A stretch of 64,000 nucleotides of DNA, taken from Rhizobium favelukesii. GTDB taxonomy: Bacteria > Pseudomonadota > Alphaproteobacteria > Rhizobiales > Rhizobiaceae. The notes under the pieces were generated by a model that had not been told where the DNA came from, did no database searches, and saw only the letters and a list, made by a program, of their open reading frames with translations. The stretch covers positions 2,173,001 to 2,237,000 of the forward strand of contig NZ_HG916852.1 in assembly GCF_000577275.2 (NCBI RefSeq), written 5' to 3'. This document shows, piece by piece, positions 57,248 through 64,000 of the stretch (positions within the stretch are counted from its first letter, which is position 1; each line of letters starts with the position of its first letter). Made by a program: the position numbers and the translations under genes.

Positions 57248-58405
57248 GTGATTCGCATCGATCCCGCCAGGCTCCGCATGTCCTTCCAAAAACGTGTCAT
57301 GGCTATCTTTTTTCTGCAGCCGATTGCGTTCGGCAGCTGGTTGCCGCGCATTCCTGAAATCCAGGCCCGTTTGGAACTCGGGCCTGCCGATCTTGCGCTG
57401 GCCTTGCTCGGAATGCCGCTCGGTATTCTCTCGACGCTGCCCGTCGCCGGACGAGTGGTGTCTCATATCGGCGGCAAGACCACTGTCATAGCTGGCTTCT
57501 TCGTCTTTTCGGTGATTGTCTGCCTACCGGCCTTCTCCCGTACGCCGGTAGAGCTCTTCATTGCGCTGGCGCTGCTTGGCGTCGCGATGTCGACGCTGGA
57601 GTTGGGGCTGAATGTCGAGGCGGATCGCGCCGAAAAGGATACCGGCTCGATCATCATGAACCGCTGCCATGGGTTCTGGAGCCTTGGTATCATGGCTGGC
57701 AGCTTGCTGGGTTCGGCGATGGTGGCCATTGCAACTTCGGTGGAATGGGCGATCATGGCGGCCGCCTTCATCGTTTTGCCGTTTGCTGTCCTGGCAAGCC
57801 TCCGCCTGCCGCCGGATCGCGAAGCTGGGTCGGCTCCGCCGCATGCGCCGTTCAAATTGCCGAGCAGCGCGCTCCTCGGCATCTGCGCCTTCGTCTTCGG
57901 AATTACCATGACCGAAGGGGCGATTGCGGACTGGTCGGCTGTCTATCTCAAAGACGTTTTCAAGACCGACGGTATGATGACCGGCATCGGATATGCGATC
58001 TTCGCCTCGATGGTGGCGGCCGGGCGCTTCAGTGGCGACCATTTGAAGCAGCGTTTTGGCGCGATTTTGCTGGCCAGGGGCTGCGGTGCGGCTGCTCTTG
58101 TGGGCATGCTGATCGTCGTCTTTGCCTGGCAGAGCCTGGTGACGATGGCTGGCTTTGGGCTGGTCGGCATTGGTGTGTCGGTCGGCTTTCCCCTGGCCGT
58201 CACGGCGGCGGCGAGCCTCAAGGATCGACCCGCGGCAGCCAATGTCGCCATCCTGTCCTTTATGGCCCTTACGGGCTTTTTGATCGGGCCGCCGCTCATC
58301 GGTTTCATCGCCGAGGTGTCGGGTCTGCGCGTAGGGCTAGCGGTGTTGATTGTTCCGCTCGCCATCAGCCTCGCGTTTACGCGCATGCTTGCGGTGCGGT
58401 TCTGA
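57248..58405 (+). CDS. MFS transporter
   Basis: The 385-residue protein has about twelve helices, starting IFFLQPIAFGSWLPRIPEIQ, with the helix 4 element LGLNVEADRAEK and the late segment GFLIGPPLIGFIAEVSGLR. It resembles the group of bacterial sugar or fucose-permease-like MFS proteins; substrate unknown. GTG at 57248 is the listed start, but its GGGGG lies only two bases away, so ATG at 57278 (MSFQKRVMAIF) may be correct. Confidence 0.85.
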   Translation: MIRIDPARLRMSFQKRVMAIFFLQPIAFGSWLPRIPEIQARLELGPADLALALLGMPLGILSTLPVAGRVVSHIGGKTTVIAGFFVFSVIVCLPAFSRTPVELFIALALLGVAMSTLELGLNVEADRAEKDTGSIIMNRCHGFWSLGIMAGSLLGSAMVAIATSVEWAIMAAAFIVLPFAVLASLRLPPDREAGSAPPHAPFKLPSSALLGICAFVFGITMTEGAIADWSAVYLKDVFKTDGMMTGIGYAIFASMVAAGRFSGDHLKQRFGAILLARGCGAAALVGMLIVVFAWQSLVTMAGFGLVGIGVSVGFPLAVTAAASLKDRPAAANVAILSFMALTGFLIGPPLIGFIAEVSGLRVGLAVLIVPLAISLAFTRMLAVRF

Positions 58406-58490
58406 CGTTTTCTCCTGTGGGTTTGTGCGACCGTGTCGCCAAAGACACGCTCAAACCTGCTAGCACGCCGTGTTCGATTGAAAGAGGATT

Positions 58491-60011
58491 GTGACATTGC
58501 AGGTTGGTATCGATATGGGATCGGCGACGGGGGGGAATCCGGCCACGCTCGATATCGAGGAGCTTCTGGCTACCCGTCTTCTGGTGCAGGGCAATTCCGG
58601 CTCCGGCAAGTCGCATCTGCTCCGCCGCCTGCTGGAGCAATCCGCACAGTGGGTGCAGCAGGTCATCATCGATCCTGAAGGTGATTTCGTCACGCTGTCG
58701 GACAAGTTCGGCCATGTCGTCGTCGACGGCGAGCGGACCGAAGCAGAATTGGCCGGCATTGCCAACCGTATCCGCCAGCATCGCGTCTCCTGCGTCCTGA
58801 CACTCGAAGGGCTTGATATCGAGCAGCAGATGCGCGCCGCCGCCGCTTTCCTCAACGGCATGTTCGATGCCGACCGCGAATACTGGTATCCGGTTCTCGT
58901 CGTGGTCGACGAGGCTCAGATGTTTGCGCCTTCGGTCGGCGGCGACGTCTCGGAAGACGCCCGCAAGATGTCGCTCGGTGCAATGACGAACCTGATGTGC
59001 CGTGGCCGTAAACGCGGTCTTGCCGGGGTGATCGCGACGCAGCGCCTCGCCAAGCTCGCTAAGAACGTGGCCGCAGAAGCCTCGAACTTCCTGATGGGCC
59101 GCACCTTCCTCGATATCGACATGGCACGAGCGGCCGACCTGCTCGGCATGGACCGCCGGCAGGCGGAAATGTTCCGCGACCTGAAGCGCGGAAACTTCGT
59201 CGCGCTGGGACCGGCGCTGTCGCGCCGTCCGCTACCGATCCAGATCGGCAATGTTGAAACGTCCGCGCGTTCGTCGAGTCCCAAGCTCATGCCGCTGCCG
59301 GATGCGCCGCAAGACGTCGAAGACCTGATCTTCACGCCGGATCCGGAAGAATTCCAACGTCCGATCGTCCGTCGCGCCCCGCCTGCGCCGCGGCCGACAA
59401 CTGATATTCTCGCCGAATTGGCGCGTTCGGCGCCTGCTGCCTCGGCTTCACCCTCGGAGACACGTGTGCCACAGCCTGAGCTATCGGCGCAGGAGCGAGA
59501 GGAGCGCCTGACAGCCGTGCTTCACGAGATTCTGGACGATCCGGACTCTGGATTCCGAACGGATTCCGTGCTTTACCAGGAGTTCCTCGTGCGACTTCGT
59601 ATGCGCCGGGTTCCCGGTCCACCGATGTCCTTGCCGGAGTTCAGGCGTCGCGTCGCGATTTCGCGCTCCGGCGTGGACGCGGCAACGGCGGAGACGGAGG
59701 CGTGGGCGACGGCGCTGTCGCTCTCTACCGGTGTTACCGATGATCTCCAGGGCGTCTTCCTGATGCTGGCGAAGGCCGCCGTCTGCGGCGAACCGTGCCC
59801 CTCGGACGCCCGGATTGCACGCGCCTACGGCACCCATTCGGCACGGCGGGCCAGACGCTTACTCGGATATTTTGAAGAGCAAGGCATCGTCGTCGTGCAT
59901 ACCGACTTTTCGGGCAAGCGTATCGTCGCGTTTCCCGACATCAACTGCCAGACGGCGCCAGGCGATGCAAATGCGGCTGATATGGACGACGTTCCCTCTG
60001 CTGCAGAATAA
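58491..60011 (+). CDS. HerA/FtsK-like P-loop ATPase
   Basis: The 506-residue protein has Walker A GNSGSGKSH at about residue 34-42, IDPEGDFV after it, Walker B VVVDEAQMFAP, and IATQRLAKLAK as the sensor segment, a typical HerA/DUF87 order. Unlike archaeal HerA no NurA nuclease gene is adjacent. After residue 280 there is a Pro-rich linker and a C-terminal helical domain ending ARRARRLLGYFEEQGIVVVH, which looks like a winged helix that could bind DNA. Start is GTG 58491 with GAGG upstream; TTG at 58497 is also possible. Role unknown; a DNA translocase or motor is the best guess. Confidence 0.83.
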   Translation: MTLQVGIDMGSATGGNPATLDIEELLATRLLVQGNSGSGKSHLLRRLLEQSAQWVQQVIIDPEGDFVTLSDKFGHVVVDGERTEAELAGIANRIRQHRVSCVLTLEGLDIEQQMRAAAAFLNGMFDADREYWYPVLVVVDEAQMFAPSVGGDVSEDARKMSLGAMTNLMCRGRKRGLAGVIATQRLAKLAKNVAAEASNFLMGRTFLDIDMARAADLLGMDRRQAEMFRDLKRGNFVALGPALSRRPLPIQIGNVETSARSSSPKLMPLPDAPQDVEDLIFTPDPEEFQRPIVRRAPPAPRPTTDILAELARSAPAASASPSETRVPQPELSAQEREERLTAVLHEILDDPDSGFRTDSVLYQEFLVRLRMRRVPGPPMSLPEFRRRVAISRSGVDAATAETEAWATALSLSTGVTDDLQGVFLMLAKAAVCGEPCPSDARIARAYGTHSARRARRLLGYFEEQGIVVVHTDFSGKRIVAFPDINCQTAPGDANAADMDDVPSAAE

Positions 60012-60082
60012 CGCTGCGATCGAGGCAGAGCCGTTCTCCGACGAAAAGCGAACGCTAGGGTCGGGCCAGATGTGGATTGTGA

Positions 60083-60111
60083 TTGACATTCCAGCGACTT
60101 CCCCCTAAAGA
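60083..60111 (+). promoter_or_regulatory. Likely rpsD promoter and leader
   Basis: TTGACA (60083-60088) and TAAAGA (60106-60111) are 17 bases apart. The leader to ATG 60285 is about 165 bases and contains a hairpin CACCGG/CCGGTG (60121-60126/60137-60142). Confidence 0.5.
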
Positions 60112-60284
60112 CCGCGCCAGCACCGGGCAGAGATGTCCGGTGTTTCATTTGACATGTCCCGTGGATTTGTCCTGTTCGCGTAATGGGATGATCCTGTCGG
60201 ATCCTCGAAAGAAGATCAAAGGAGGGCGTGTTTCCTTCACGCGGTTTGGCAACAGACCGTTCTAACTTTCTGAAAGGAAATACG

Positions 60285-60902
60285 ATGAGCAAGCGCGAAT
60301 CGTCTAAGTACAAGATTGACCGCCGTATGGGCGAAAACATCTGGGGCCGTCCGAAGTCCCCGGTGAACCGCCGCGAATACGGCCCGGGCCAGCATGGTCA
60401 GCGCCGCAAGGGCAAGCTTTCCGACTTCGGTGTGCAGCTGCGCGCCAAGCAGAAGCTCAAGGGCTACTACGGTGACCTGCGCGAAAAGCAGTTCCGTGCA
60501 ATCTTCGCTGAAGCCGCCCGCCGCAAGGGTGACACCTCTGAAAACCTGATCGGTCTTCTGGAGTCCCGTCTGGACGCGATCGTCTATCGCGCCAAGTTCG
60601 TTCCGACCGTTTTCGCTGCCCGCCAGTTCGTGAACCACGGCCACGTGACCGTGAACGGCGTCCGCGTCAACATCGGTTCTTACCGTTGCAAGGCTGGCGA
60701 CGTCATCGAAGTTCGTCAGAAGTCGAAGCAGCTCGTTTCCGTTCTGGAATCAGTTGGCCTAGCTGAGCGTGACGTTCCGGACTACATCGAAGCCGACCAC
60801 AACAAGATGGTTGCTACCTTCGCTCGTGTTCCGGCTCTCGGCGACGTACCGTATCCGGTCGTCATGGAACCGCATCTGGTGGTCGAATTCTATTCTCGCT
60901 AA
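60285..60902 (+). CDS. rpsD: 30S ribosomal protein S4
   Basis: The 205-residue protein is a standard bacterial S4: [39 protein letters not shown], and the S4 RNA-binding domain [34 protein letters not shown] at 60285 follows GAAAGGAAA. S4 nucleates small-subunit assembly. As usual in rhizobia it lies alone and not in the alpha operon, and it ends at a strong terminator. Confidence 0.97.
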   Translation: MSKRESSKYKIDRRMGENIWGRPKSPVNRREYGPGQHGQRRKGKLSDFGVQLRAKQKLKGYYGDLREKQFRAIFAEAARRKGDTSENLIGLLESRLDAIVYRAKFVPTVFAARQFVNHGHVTVNGVRVNIGSYRCKAGDVIEVRQKSKQLVSVLESVGLAERDVPDYIEADHNKMVATFARVPALGDVPYPVVMEPHLVVEFYSR

Positions 60903-60928
60903 TTAGCGAGAGGCGTTTTCGCATACGG

Positions 60929-60955
60929 AAAAGCCGCCTCTCGGGCGGCTTTTTT
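60929..60955 (+). terminator. Rho-independent terminator of rpsD
   Basis: AAAAGCCGCC (60929-60938) pairs with GGCGGCTTTT (60944-60953) over a five-base loop and is followed by more Ts. Confidence 0.92.
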
Positions 60956-60976
60956 GTTATCTGGAGCGGGATGATC

Positions 60977-61906
60977 ATGACGGATTTGCAGGCGATCCTC
61001 GACGGGATCTATACCGAACTCAAGCCGAGAATCGGCGAGGGCAGGGTGGCGGATTACATTCCCGATCTGGCCAAGGTTGATCCGAACCAGTTCGGGCTGA
61101 CCGTGACGACGGTCGACGGCAAGATATACAGCGTCGGCGATAGCGCCGTTCCGTTTTCGATCCAGAGCATATCCAAGGTTTTCATGCTGACGCTGGCGCT
61201 GGGCAAGGTTGGCGAGCAGCTGTGGAAGCGCGTCGGCCGCGAGCCTTCTGGTTCGGCGTTCAACTCGATCGTACAGCTCGAGCAGGAATCCGGCATTCCG
61301 CGCAATCCCTTCATCAACGCCGGCGCGATCGCGGTGACCGATGTGGTCATATCAGGGCATGCGCCACGCGAGGCGATCGGCGAGCTGCTGCGCTTTGTGC
61401 GCTACCTCTCGGACGACGACGGGGTCACCATCGACGGTCGGGTTGCGAAATCGGAAACGCATACGGGCTTCCGCAACGTCGCGCTCGCCAATTTCATGAA
61501 AGCCTATGGCAATCTCGAGCACCCGGTCGAACACGTGCTCGGTGTCTATTTTCACCAATGCGCGCTGTCGATGACGTGCGAGCAGCTTGCCAAGGCCGGC
61601 CTGTTTCTGGCGGCACGCGGCAGCAACCCCGTGGCAGGTCTGTCGGTGGTGTCGCCGAAGCGTGCGCGGCGTATTAACGCCCTGATGCTCACCTGCGGTC
61701 ACTACGACGGATCGGGCGACTTCGCCTATCACGTTGGTCTGCCCGGCAAGAGCGGCGTTGGCGGCGGCATCTTCGCCGTTGCGCCCGGGATTGCATCGAT
61801 GGCGGTCTGGTCTCCGGGGCTGAACAAGGTTGGGAACTCGCAGCTCGGCGCTGTTGCGCTTGAGATGCTTGCGGCTCGCACCGGATGGTCGGTTTTCGGC
61901 GATTGA
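60977..61906 (+). CDS. glsA: Glutaminase
   Basis: GlsA hydrolyses glutamine to glutamate and ammonia. The 309-residue protein shows the serine-hydrolase motif SxxK in [47 protein letters not shown] and [18 protein letters not shown] 60977 lies eight bases after GGAGCGGG; the ATG at 60971 is too close to it. The family has a beta-lactamase fold. Confidence 0.95.
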   Translation: MTDLQAILDGIYTELKPRIGEGRVADYIPDLAKVDPNQFGLTVTTVDGKIYSVGDSAVPFSIQSISKVFMLTLALGKVGEQLWKRVGREPSGSAFNSIVQLEQESGIPRNPFINAGAIAVTDVVISGHAPREAIGELLRFVRYLSDDDGVTIDGRVAKSETHTGFRNVALANFMKAYGNLEHPVEHVLGVYFHQCALSMTCEQLAKAGLFLAARGSNPVAGLSVVSPKRARRINALMLTCGHYDGSGDFAYHVGLPGKSGVGGGIFAVAPGIASMAVWSPGLNKVGNSQLGAVALEMLAARTGWSVFGD

Positions 61907-61964
61907 TGCTGTGTTGCGTCGTGGCTTTCTGCTAGAGCAGATCAGACTCTGATTGGACGAAGAT

Positions 61965-62849
61965 ATGAACATCGCAGCCAATATTGCCGACGAGCTGGAG
62001 ACAGCGGCAGCCGAGGGCGGCATCGTGCATGCGCTGTTTGCCGATGCGCCGAGCTCCGTCTCGTTTAACAAGCTGCGGAAGCGTCTGCTGCGCCAGATCA
62101 GGCAGGCGTTCGACGACTTCGGCATGCTCAGAGGCCAACAGCGCTGGCTGATCGGCCTTTCTGGCGGCAAGGATTCCTATGGGCTGCTGGCGCTGCTGCT
62201 CGACCTGCAATGGCGCGGTCTGTTGCCGGTCGAGTTGATCGCCTGCAATCTCGATCAGGGGCAGCCGAACTTTCCAAAGCATATCCTGCCCGACTATCTC
62301 ACGAGGATCGGCGTCAAGCACCGTATCGAGTATCGCGACACCTATTCGATCGTGAAGGAGAAGGTTCCAGAAGGGGCAACCTATTGCTCGCTCTGTTCGC
62401 GCCTGCGCCGCGGCAATCTCTACCGGATCGCCAAGGAGGAGGGCTGCGACGCATTGGTGCTCGGTCACCACCGCGAGGATATCCTCGAAACCTTCTTCAT
62501 GAATTTCTTCCATGGTGGGCGGCTGGCCTCGATGCCGGCCAAACTGCTCAACGACGAGGGCAACCTGATGGTTCTGCGCCCGCTCGCCTACTGCGCCGAA
62601 GACGACATGGCGAAGTTTGCCGCGGCAATGCAGTTTCCGATCATTCCTTGTGACCTCTGTGGCTCGCAAGACGGGCTACAGCGCAATGCGATGAAGGATA
62701 TGCTGGCCGATATCGAACGCCGGATGCCGGGCCGCAAGGATACCATGCTCCGAGCACTTGCCCATGTGAACCCGTCGCATCTGCTCGATCCCAAACTTTT
62801 CGATTTCGCCGGCCTGATGGCCGGGGAGACCGCGCCGAAGAGTGAGTAA
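61965..62849 (+). CDS. ttcA: tRNA 2-thiocytidine-32 biosynthesis protein TtcA
   Basis: TtcA is an ATP-dependent thiolase that puts sulfur on C32 of tRNA. The 294-residue protein has the PP-loop [20 protein letters not shown] (first Cys pair), and PCDLCGSQ (later Cys), consistent with a [4Fe-4S] cluster, plus [19 protein letters not shown] 61965 is preferred to the TTG at 61953. Spacing to glsA is 58 bases. Confidence 0.94.
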   Translation: MNIAANIADELETAAAEGGIVHALFADAPSSVSFNKLRKRLLRQIRQAFDDFGMLRGQQRWLIGLSGGKDSYGLLALLLDLQWRGLLPVELIACNLDQGQPNFPKHILPDYLTRIGVKHRIEYRDTYSIVKEKVPEGATYCSLCSRLRRGNLYRIAKEEGCDALVLGHHREDILETFFMNFFHGGRLASMPAKLLNDEGNLMVLRPLAYCAEDDMAKFAAAMQFPIIPCDLCGSQDGLQRNAMKDMLADIERRMPGRKDTMLRALAHVNPSHLLDPKLFDFAGLMAGETAPKSE

Positions 62850-62877
62850 TCGGCGCTCACGTCAAGAAGGAAGTTCC

Positions 62878-63702
62878 ATGAGTTCCACGATAGACACCAC
62901 GACGCTTGCCGATCTCCTCCGGCGGGCGGCGAAGGCGGAGATCTTGCCGCGTTTCCGTCGACTTGGGAGCGATGACGTCCGTGCCAAGAGCGAGGCAACC
63001 GATCTGGTCACAGAGGCCGATCTGCAGGCGGAGCGGATGATCAAGGCGGAGGCGGCCGCGCTTTGGCCGGACGCCGTGTTCGTCGGCGAGGAGTCAGTTG
63101 CTGCCGATCCCGCGCTCCTCGGCAAGCTCGAAGGCGCCGACCTTGCAGTCGTCGTGGACCCCGTCGATGGGACGTTCAACTTCGCATCCGGGATTCCGGC
63201 CTTTGGCGTCATGGCATCGGTCGTTGCCAGGGGCGAAACGGTTGCCGGCATCATCTACGACCCGATGGGTGACGATTGGGCGATCGCAGAGAAGGGCGGC
63301 GGCGCATGGCTTCGGCGTCCCGGCGGCGAAACAGAACGGCTCTCTGTCGCTGCGCCCGTCGCGCTGGACCAGATGGTCGGCATGGCGTCGACCGGCTTCC
63401 TGCCAAAGCCCAAACGTGGCCAAATCCTTGCCAATCTGGCCAAGGTCCGGTTCCTCGCCAACTACCGCTGCGCAGCCCACGAATATCGAGCCTTTGCGGG
63501 CGGCCACGTGCACTATCTCATGTACAACAAGCTGATGCCCTGGGATCATCTTGCCGGCACGCTTCTCAGTATCGAGGCCGGGGCCTATGCGGCCCGTTTT
63601 GACGGTTCGCCGTATCTGCCGCACCACATCACCGGGGGCTTGCTGATTACGCCTGACAGGGCGAGCTGGGAACTCCTGCGGCGTGAGGTCTTCACAGTCT
63701 GA
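62878..63702 (+). CDS. Inositol-monophosphatase-family phosphatase
   Basis: The 274-residue protein has the IMPase metal motifs GEES (near 75), VVDPVDGTFNFASG (DPxDGTxNF) and WDHLAGTLL (WDxAAG type). Such enzymes act on inositol phosphates, histidinol phosphate or 3'-phosphoadenosine phosphate. ATG 62878 follows AGAAGGAAG; an upstream ATG at 62842 overlaps the ttcA end. Substrate is not assigned. Confidence 0.88.
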   Translation: MSSTIDTTTLADLLRRAAKAEILPRFRRLGSDDVRAKSEATDLVTEADLQAERMIKAEAAALWPDAVFVGEESVAADPALLGKLEGADLAVVVDPVDGTFNFASGIPAFGVMASVVARGETVAGIIYDPMGDDWAIAEKGGGAWLRRPGGETERLSVAAPVALDQMVGMASTGFLPKPKRGQILANLAKVRFLANYRCAAHEYRAFAGGHVHYLMYNKLMPWDHLAGTLLSIEAGAYAARFDGSPYLPHHITGGLLITPDRASWELLRREVFTV

Positions 63703-63913
63703 CAAAAAGCCCGCCGAACTGTCGGGCTCCTGAATGTGGAATGCGTCTTCGCGCGGGCCGCTCACCGCGCGCGCCTCCGTTTCCGATTGAGGCACGCAAG
63801 GCAAATCGTCAGTGTCAATGGCTGTCCATCGGCCGCGTTTGCACAGACATACAATACGAGAAGGAAACGCCGAGCTTAGGATGCTCCTCCTATTGATGAC
63901 CTGGAGAGCGAAC

Positions 63914-64000
63914 ATGGATACCGCTCAGGCGCTGGCCTTCGCGTTGTTTGCATTTGTCGCGGCGGTCACGCCGGGGCCTAGTAACGCGATGATCCTGTCC
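63914..64000 (+). CDS. LysE/RhtB-family amino-acid exporter, N-terminal fragment
   Basis: The window ends 29 codons into this frame. It starts with ATG at 63914, with GGAGAG upstream, and encodes LAFALFAFVAAVTPGPSNAM, in which the TPGP-S-N motif after a first helix is the hallmark of LysE/RhtB exporters. The rest is outside the window. The 211-base gap 63703-63913 before it holds a weak hairpin but no gene. Confidence 0.85.
   Translation, partial: MDTAQALAFALFAFVAAVTPGPSNAMILS

Noticed and set aside
63708..63728. Hairpin after the IMPase-family gene
   Set aside because: The stem is only six base pairs and has no T run in the sense direction; too weak to call a terminator.

Overview
This 64 kb window is a stretch of core chromosome from an alphaproteobacterium of the family Rhizobiaceae, most like Sinorhizobium/Ensifer or a close Rhizobium relative. 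The evidence is the gene content and order: rpiA-gor, a cobalamin-riboswitch bluB, a malic enzyme followed by a PlcP-type phosphodiesterase, a giant polar-growth protein (RgsE/GPR type), dksA-cckA-recA-alaS-icd-rpsD, and an aberrant zinc-less DksA. The DNA is visibly GC-rich with dense, short-spaced genes. I saw no rRNA or tRNA gene, CRISPR array, insertion sequence, prophage or integrase.

Layout. 1-9 kb: end of an L,D-transpeptidase, gph, rpiA, a DUF2059 secreted protein, gor, a TadG-like pilus protein, class II DAHP synthase, an unrecognised HTH protein and a DUF1003 membrane protein. 9-19 kb: an LTA-synthase-like membrane phosphoglycerol transferase, a beta-propeller protein with a PHO-box-like site upstream, riboswitch-bluB, a DUF2865 protein, the malic enzyme, a PlcP-like metallophosphoesterase with a weaker PHO-box-like site, and an MFS permease. 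19-24 kb: a decayed dipeptide-epimerase/DgcA-like gene, then an intact Mla-type lipid-transport operon (permease with STAS, ATPase, MCE protein, lipoprotein). 24-32 kb: the 2162-residue RgsE/GPR protein with long 44- and 22-residue repeats, a regulatory gap with paired TTAAC elements, a lone HPt protein and a 2Fe-2S ferredoxin. 32-35 kb: a candidate minus-strand small RNA, a DUF922 metalloprotease-like protein and the overlapping folate operon folP-folB-folK. 35-45 kb: YcjF/YcjX-type pair, SixA-like phosphatase, dksA, a FliO-like protein, cckA and psuK-psuG. 45-57 kb: recA with a LexA-type site, alaS, a 5'-truncated AraC/GyrI gene, GST, GNAT, icd, a secreted protein, a frameshifted FUSC exporter gene, trmJ and murI. 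57-64 kb: MFS permease, HerA/FtsK-like ATPase, rpsD, glsA, ttcA, an IMPase-family phosphatase and the start of a LysE-family exporter.

How parts work together. Two sites and two genes suggest phosphate-limitation remodelling of the envelope (PHO-box-like motifs, PlcP-like lipase, phosphoglycerol transferase). Cell-cycle and polar growth appear through RgsE/GPR, CckA, the HPt protein and TTAAC motifs. One-carbon and aromatic metabolism appear as folPBK and DAHP synthase. Three genes are broken: the DgcA-like gene by a frameshift plus an in-frame stop, the FUSC gene by one frameshift, and the AraC/GyrI gene by loss of its 5' part. The candidate small RNA at about 32.08-32.23 kb is the most likely undescribed element. 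No wholly new multi-gene system was evident to me.
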